A DNA stretch of 64,000 nucleotides, from positions 12,516,607-12,580,606 of the forward strand of contig OZ029916.1 of assembly GCA_964023275.1 (NCBI GenBank). The letters are read 5' to 3'. The notes under the pieces are model-generated. The model searched no databases and was not told where the DNA came from. It worked only from the letters and a program-made list of their open reading frames with translations. The stretch comes from Norana najaformis. Lineage: Eukaryota; Annelida; Clitellata; Crassiclitellata; Hormogastridae. Positions 61,300 through 64,000 of the stretch are shown piece after piece (positions within the stretch are counted from its first letter, which is position 1; each line of letters begins with the position of its first letter). The translations under genes and the position numbers were made by a program.

Positions 61300-61985
61300 C
61301 CGCTGAACATCCTAGACGACCCCATCCCAGAAGCGGTCAAACAGCGCTGGCTCCGGCCTCTTTCCATCTCGCTACCGGCCCTCGGGACCGCTCAGAGCGG
61401 CCATGGCGAAAAAGAGACAGGCCGTCATAGCGGAGTTTGACCTCCTCTGCAGGCAGGAACAACCGCAGTATCGCGAACACAAGGAAAAAGCCGTCTTCCG
61501 CGACTATCGTATGGTCGTGCCTTTGGGATACTGACTGGATGGAGACGCGCTGGCATTTCTAAGCGCCATGACGCCAGCATTGGGGTAAATATATGATGAC
61601 AACGACGAGTCCGACATCGTTACAGCAGCAAAGCACCGCGACGCCAATCCTTAATGTGGTTGACATTAAAGACGCAGTAGAGGCGGCCAAAGCAGTGATG
61701 CTCCGACACCTAGACGAGTACACCCACGAGGGGTCGGATGGAAACTCTGGCGAGTAGTAGCACTGGATCTAGGGTCAGGCCAGTACCGACCCCTCTGCGC
61801 TTGCAGATACTTCACTACACCAAAGTGCCTCCCACCGTGTTCAGTTGTCAACGTGGAAAACAGAGACAACCTCTGCTTCGAGAGGGCCATATTGTCGGCA
61901 ACGTATCCTGCAGAAAAGACCCCAAACGCCCAGGCAAATTTCGATCCCATCTCGGCGAGTTGGACTTTACATGAATCGCCTTCCC
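61300..61985 (+). pseudogene. Polinton/Maverick polymerase N-terminal region (broken)
   Basis: MAKKRQAVIAEFDLLCRQEQ opens near 61403. After several stops, frames give HEGSDGNSGE / SGWKLWRVVALDLGSGQYRP, then VVNVENRDNLCFERAILSAT, YPAEKTPNAQANFDPISA, and FPVKVTDI near 61980. The block NVxNxDNxCFxxA..S is typical of the N-terminal region of protein-primed polymerases of Polintons. Confidence 0.55.
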
Positions 61986-61989
61986 AGTG

Positions 61990-62730
61990 AAAGTGACGGA
62001 TATATAGTATAATGTTTCTGCTGCAGCGCCAGTTTCGATACTGGTTTCACGTCCGGAGCGCAGTGTTCAGTTTTCATCTTTTATTTCGGATTGTCCAGAT
62101 ACAATGACTGTAGTAACGCGAGTATGATTCTAGTTCGAACAGAGTTACTTTACGGAGCGAATAATGGCCTGCGACGAACTTTAATCTAATCTTCCCATAC
62201 CGATTGTTATAACGCCAGAAGGCGCTAGACTCTATATAAGAGCCTACATTTCAACTGCGCCTTATCTCCGAGGGTGGAACCTCTTAGAGCTATTCGACTG
62301 TGTTCTCTGACGCCTAACTCTCGACTGACTTCTCTCGCGTCTAAGCGGACTCTTTACTTGGCGTGGTCTGTCTGCGTATCTCTCCCTGTATCTGTACCCG
62401 TCTGGCTTCCTGTCTCTATTGCATCTGGTTGTGCAATCGCTGTCTAGGTGGGCTGTGATTCATTTCCCAGTTATCAGATCCCATCTCTCTGTCTGAACAA
62501 AACAATTAATCAGGGTCTCACTCCCACTCCACTGGCACGACCAGGCGTTGACATCAGTTAATATTTCTGCACTAGCTGTCCCCTCTCTTTCTCCCAAACT
62601 TCAACAACTAAACTAAGGCTAGTAATCTACTACGACAACTACTAACTTTACATACTTGCGTAAGTACTTAAATTAACTTGGTTATAGATATAAGCCGTTT
62701 CTAACGCCAGAATCTGGTCATAACCGTAAG
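61990..62730. mobile_element. Non-coding insert separating two parts of the Polinton polymerase gene
   Basis: It holds CTCTATATAAGAGCC (TATA-like) near 62230 and pyrimidine-rich sequence. Coding stops before it at FPVKVTDI and restarts with VFEWNGGLYPTSVS. An LTR or other insertion is likely; no paired ends were established. Confidence 0.4.
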
Positions 62731-62735
62731 CGTGT

Positions 62736-64000
62736 TTGAGTGGAATGGCGGGCTGTATCCAACCAGCGTCTCAACCGAGACTAGCGTCCACAACGTCGAC
62801 CTTCTACTACTTGTGTTGGCCGAGAACGAACATTATGCCTGGATCAAAGACCTGCCCCGCATGCTACAAAAGCAACCGCCATAATGAGCACAAGTATCCA
62901 TGCCGCAGCTGTATGCACGTCTTTCACACCAAGGCGCTATTGGAAGCCAACGTCAAGGCGTTGGTGAGAAGCCACAGCGCATTGTGATGCCAGCGGCAAG
63001 CAAGAACGCCCTACAGTTCCAGAACCACCACAAGCGGAGGCGCGCCACATTCATAATCTATGCGGACTTTGAGTCGCTGAATATCCCAGTGCAATGCGCT
63101 GCAAATACCCCAAAAGAGCAGCCCTAGACTCATCGCCAGGCAGAAACCGTATGTTGTGGTCCCCTGCGATGGCGTGTCGCGCGCGCCAGTCCTCTATCGC
63201 CGAGAAGATGCTGTACAGGTGTTCTTGCGAGGCTTACAGACTGAACTGGAGACCACAAGAGAACGTCTGAGCGAGGTTATAAAAGTCCATTGGTCGGAAG
63301 ACGATTGTAAAACCCGCAGCGCAGCCAATGAGTGACATATCTATGGTGGACTACTCAACGGCGACAGAGTCCTCGACCACTGCCATATTACCGGCAAATA
63401 CCGTGGGGCAACCCACAATGCCTGCAACCTGAAGCTACGCATATACCACAACAAGTGCACGGTACCGGTGGTCTTTCATAACCTACGTGGCTTCAACAGC
63501 CAACTCCTAACGCATGCTTTAGGCACGTATGAGGAGGCACAAGACCAGAAAATCAGCTGCATCCCCAACAACATGAAAAAGTAAATGACGTTCAGCCTCG
63601 GGCAGTTGCAGTTCATCGATAGCCTCCAGTTTCTGTGTAGCTGGTTGGACCGGCATGCAGGGAATCTGCGGCTAAAGGACCTACAGATTATGCAGTCTCA
63701 CAGAACAGGAACACACGGATCTACAGCGCCGTAATGGCCTCTACCCATACGAGTAAGTTGACATCAGCGATTCGAGGAGAAGCTGCTCCAGCCGAAGGCG
63801 ACCTTCTACAGCAAGTTTTCTCGCAAGGGTATAACCGATGCGGACTACCAGCATGCTCAGCAAGAATGGGAGACGTTCGGATGAAAAACTCTGGGATATT
63901 ATCACGACAAATATCTCCGCACCAATGTCCTACTCTTGGCCGACGTCTTCGAGACGTTCCGGCTCACGGCGTAGGCACACTACAGCATCGACCCTGCGCA
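62736..64000 (+). pseudogene. Polinton/Maverick family-B DNA polymerase, exonuclease part (broken, runs off window)
   Basis: Frames in order: VDLLLLVLAENEHYAWIKDL, a CxxC...CxxC segment (HKYPCRSCMHVFHTKALLEA), RRRATFIIYADFESLNIP (Exo I, D-x-E present), LDHCHITGKYRGATHNACNL, VPVVFHNLRGFNSQLL (Exo II position, Asn for the usual Asp), ISCIPNNMKK, GQLQFIDSLQFL, KGITDADYQHAQQEWETFG, YYHDKYLRTNVLLLADVFET (Exo III position, Asn for Asp). This is the protein-primed polymerase of Polintons. Many stops and shifts. The polymerase palm should lie beyond 64000. Confidence 0.8.

Overview
This is a stretch of animal nuclear genome made almost entirely of transposable elements, most of them decayed and nested inside each other. 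I see no complete host gene. It is animal because it holds L2/CR1-clade and RTE-clade LINEs, Ty3/gypsy LTR elements, P, hAT and Mutator-like DNA transposons, a Polinton/Maverick DNA polymerase, tRNA-derived SINEs, GT-AG introns and a textbook heat-shock promoter. That repertoire suits an aquatic invertebrate or basal deuterostome; the species cannot be read from the sequence. Nothing bacterial, organellar or CRISPR-like was seen.

Layout. 0.5-3.9 kb: LINE fragments. 3.9-7.1 kb: a gypsy-type remnant (minus) whose polymerase lost its catalytic box and which carries an unusual third ORF (zinc knuckle plus acidic 35-residue repeats). 7.8-10.35 kb: a long LINE of family A. 10.4-18.3 kb: a five-level nest, LINE B containing LINE D, containing a complete P element (12411-15848, 8-bp target duplication), containing another LINE B, containing a LINE A. 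18.9-24.7 kb: a P-element end, a possible LTR, a long LINE C, a LINE A end and a tRNA-derived SINE. 24.7-26.7 kb: nothing recognised. 26.7-34.4 kb: LINE and RTE pieces, a 1.1-kb DNA transposon with a solo LTR inside, and LINE tails. 35.5-40.3 kb: a hAT element broken by transposon copy 1 (36626-39249), which has an intact 567-codon ORF. 41.5-44.8 kb: gypsy gag, THAP/P, LINE and RTE pieces. 44.8-48.1 kb: transposon copy 2, from the same protein family as copy 1. 48.2-50.3 kb: an RTE element with endonuclease. 51.3-54.9 kb: a gypsy-like element with both LTRs and a 5-bp target duplication, one LTR hit by a SINE and the other by a LINE. 55.1-55.3 kb: one candidate host exon. 58.2-59.3 kb: a decayed transposon-linked protein interrupted by a solo-LTR-like insert. 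59.4-64 kb: Polinton remnant split by a LINE, running off the end.

Most notable system. Copies 1 and 2 encode the same unclassified protein family (N-terminal CxxC pairs, a probable RNase-H-like core with D264, D318 and a SEEQGERFH box) and both sit between inverted terminal repeats of more than 100 bp. Copy 1 has 5'-CACTGG termini and a TAA target duplication, which points towards the CACTA/Mirage/Chapaev group. Copy 2 carries, inside its left end, 13 contiguous alternating GAA/TTC pentamers (heat-shock elements) followed directly by TATAAATAG and an initiator-like site. It looks like a DNA transposon whose transposase was driven by a heat-shock promoter. Copy 2 is now dead (start codon ATG to TTG, Mutator-like insertion, frameshifts) and keeps a 210-bp intron that copy 1 lacks.
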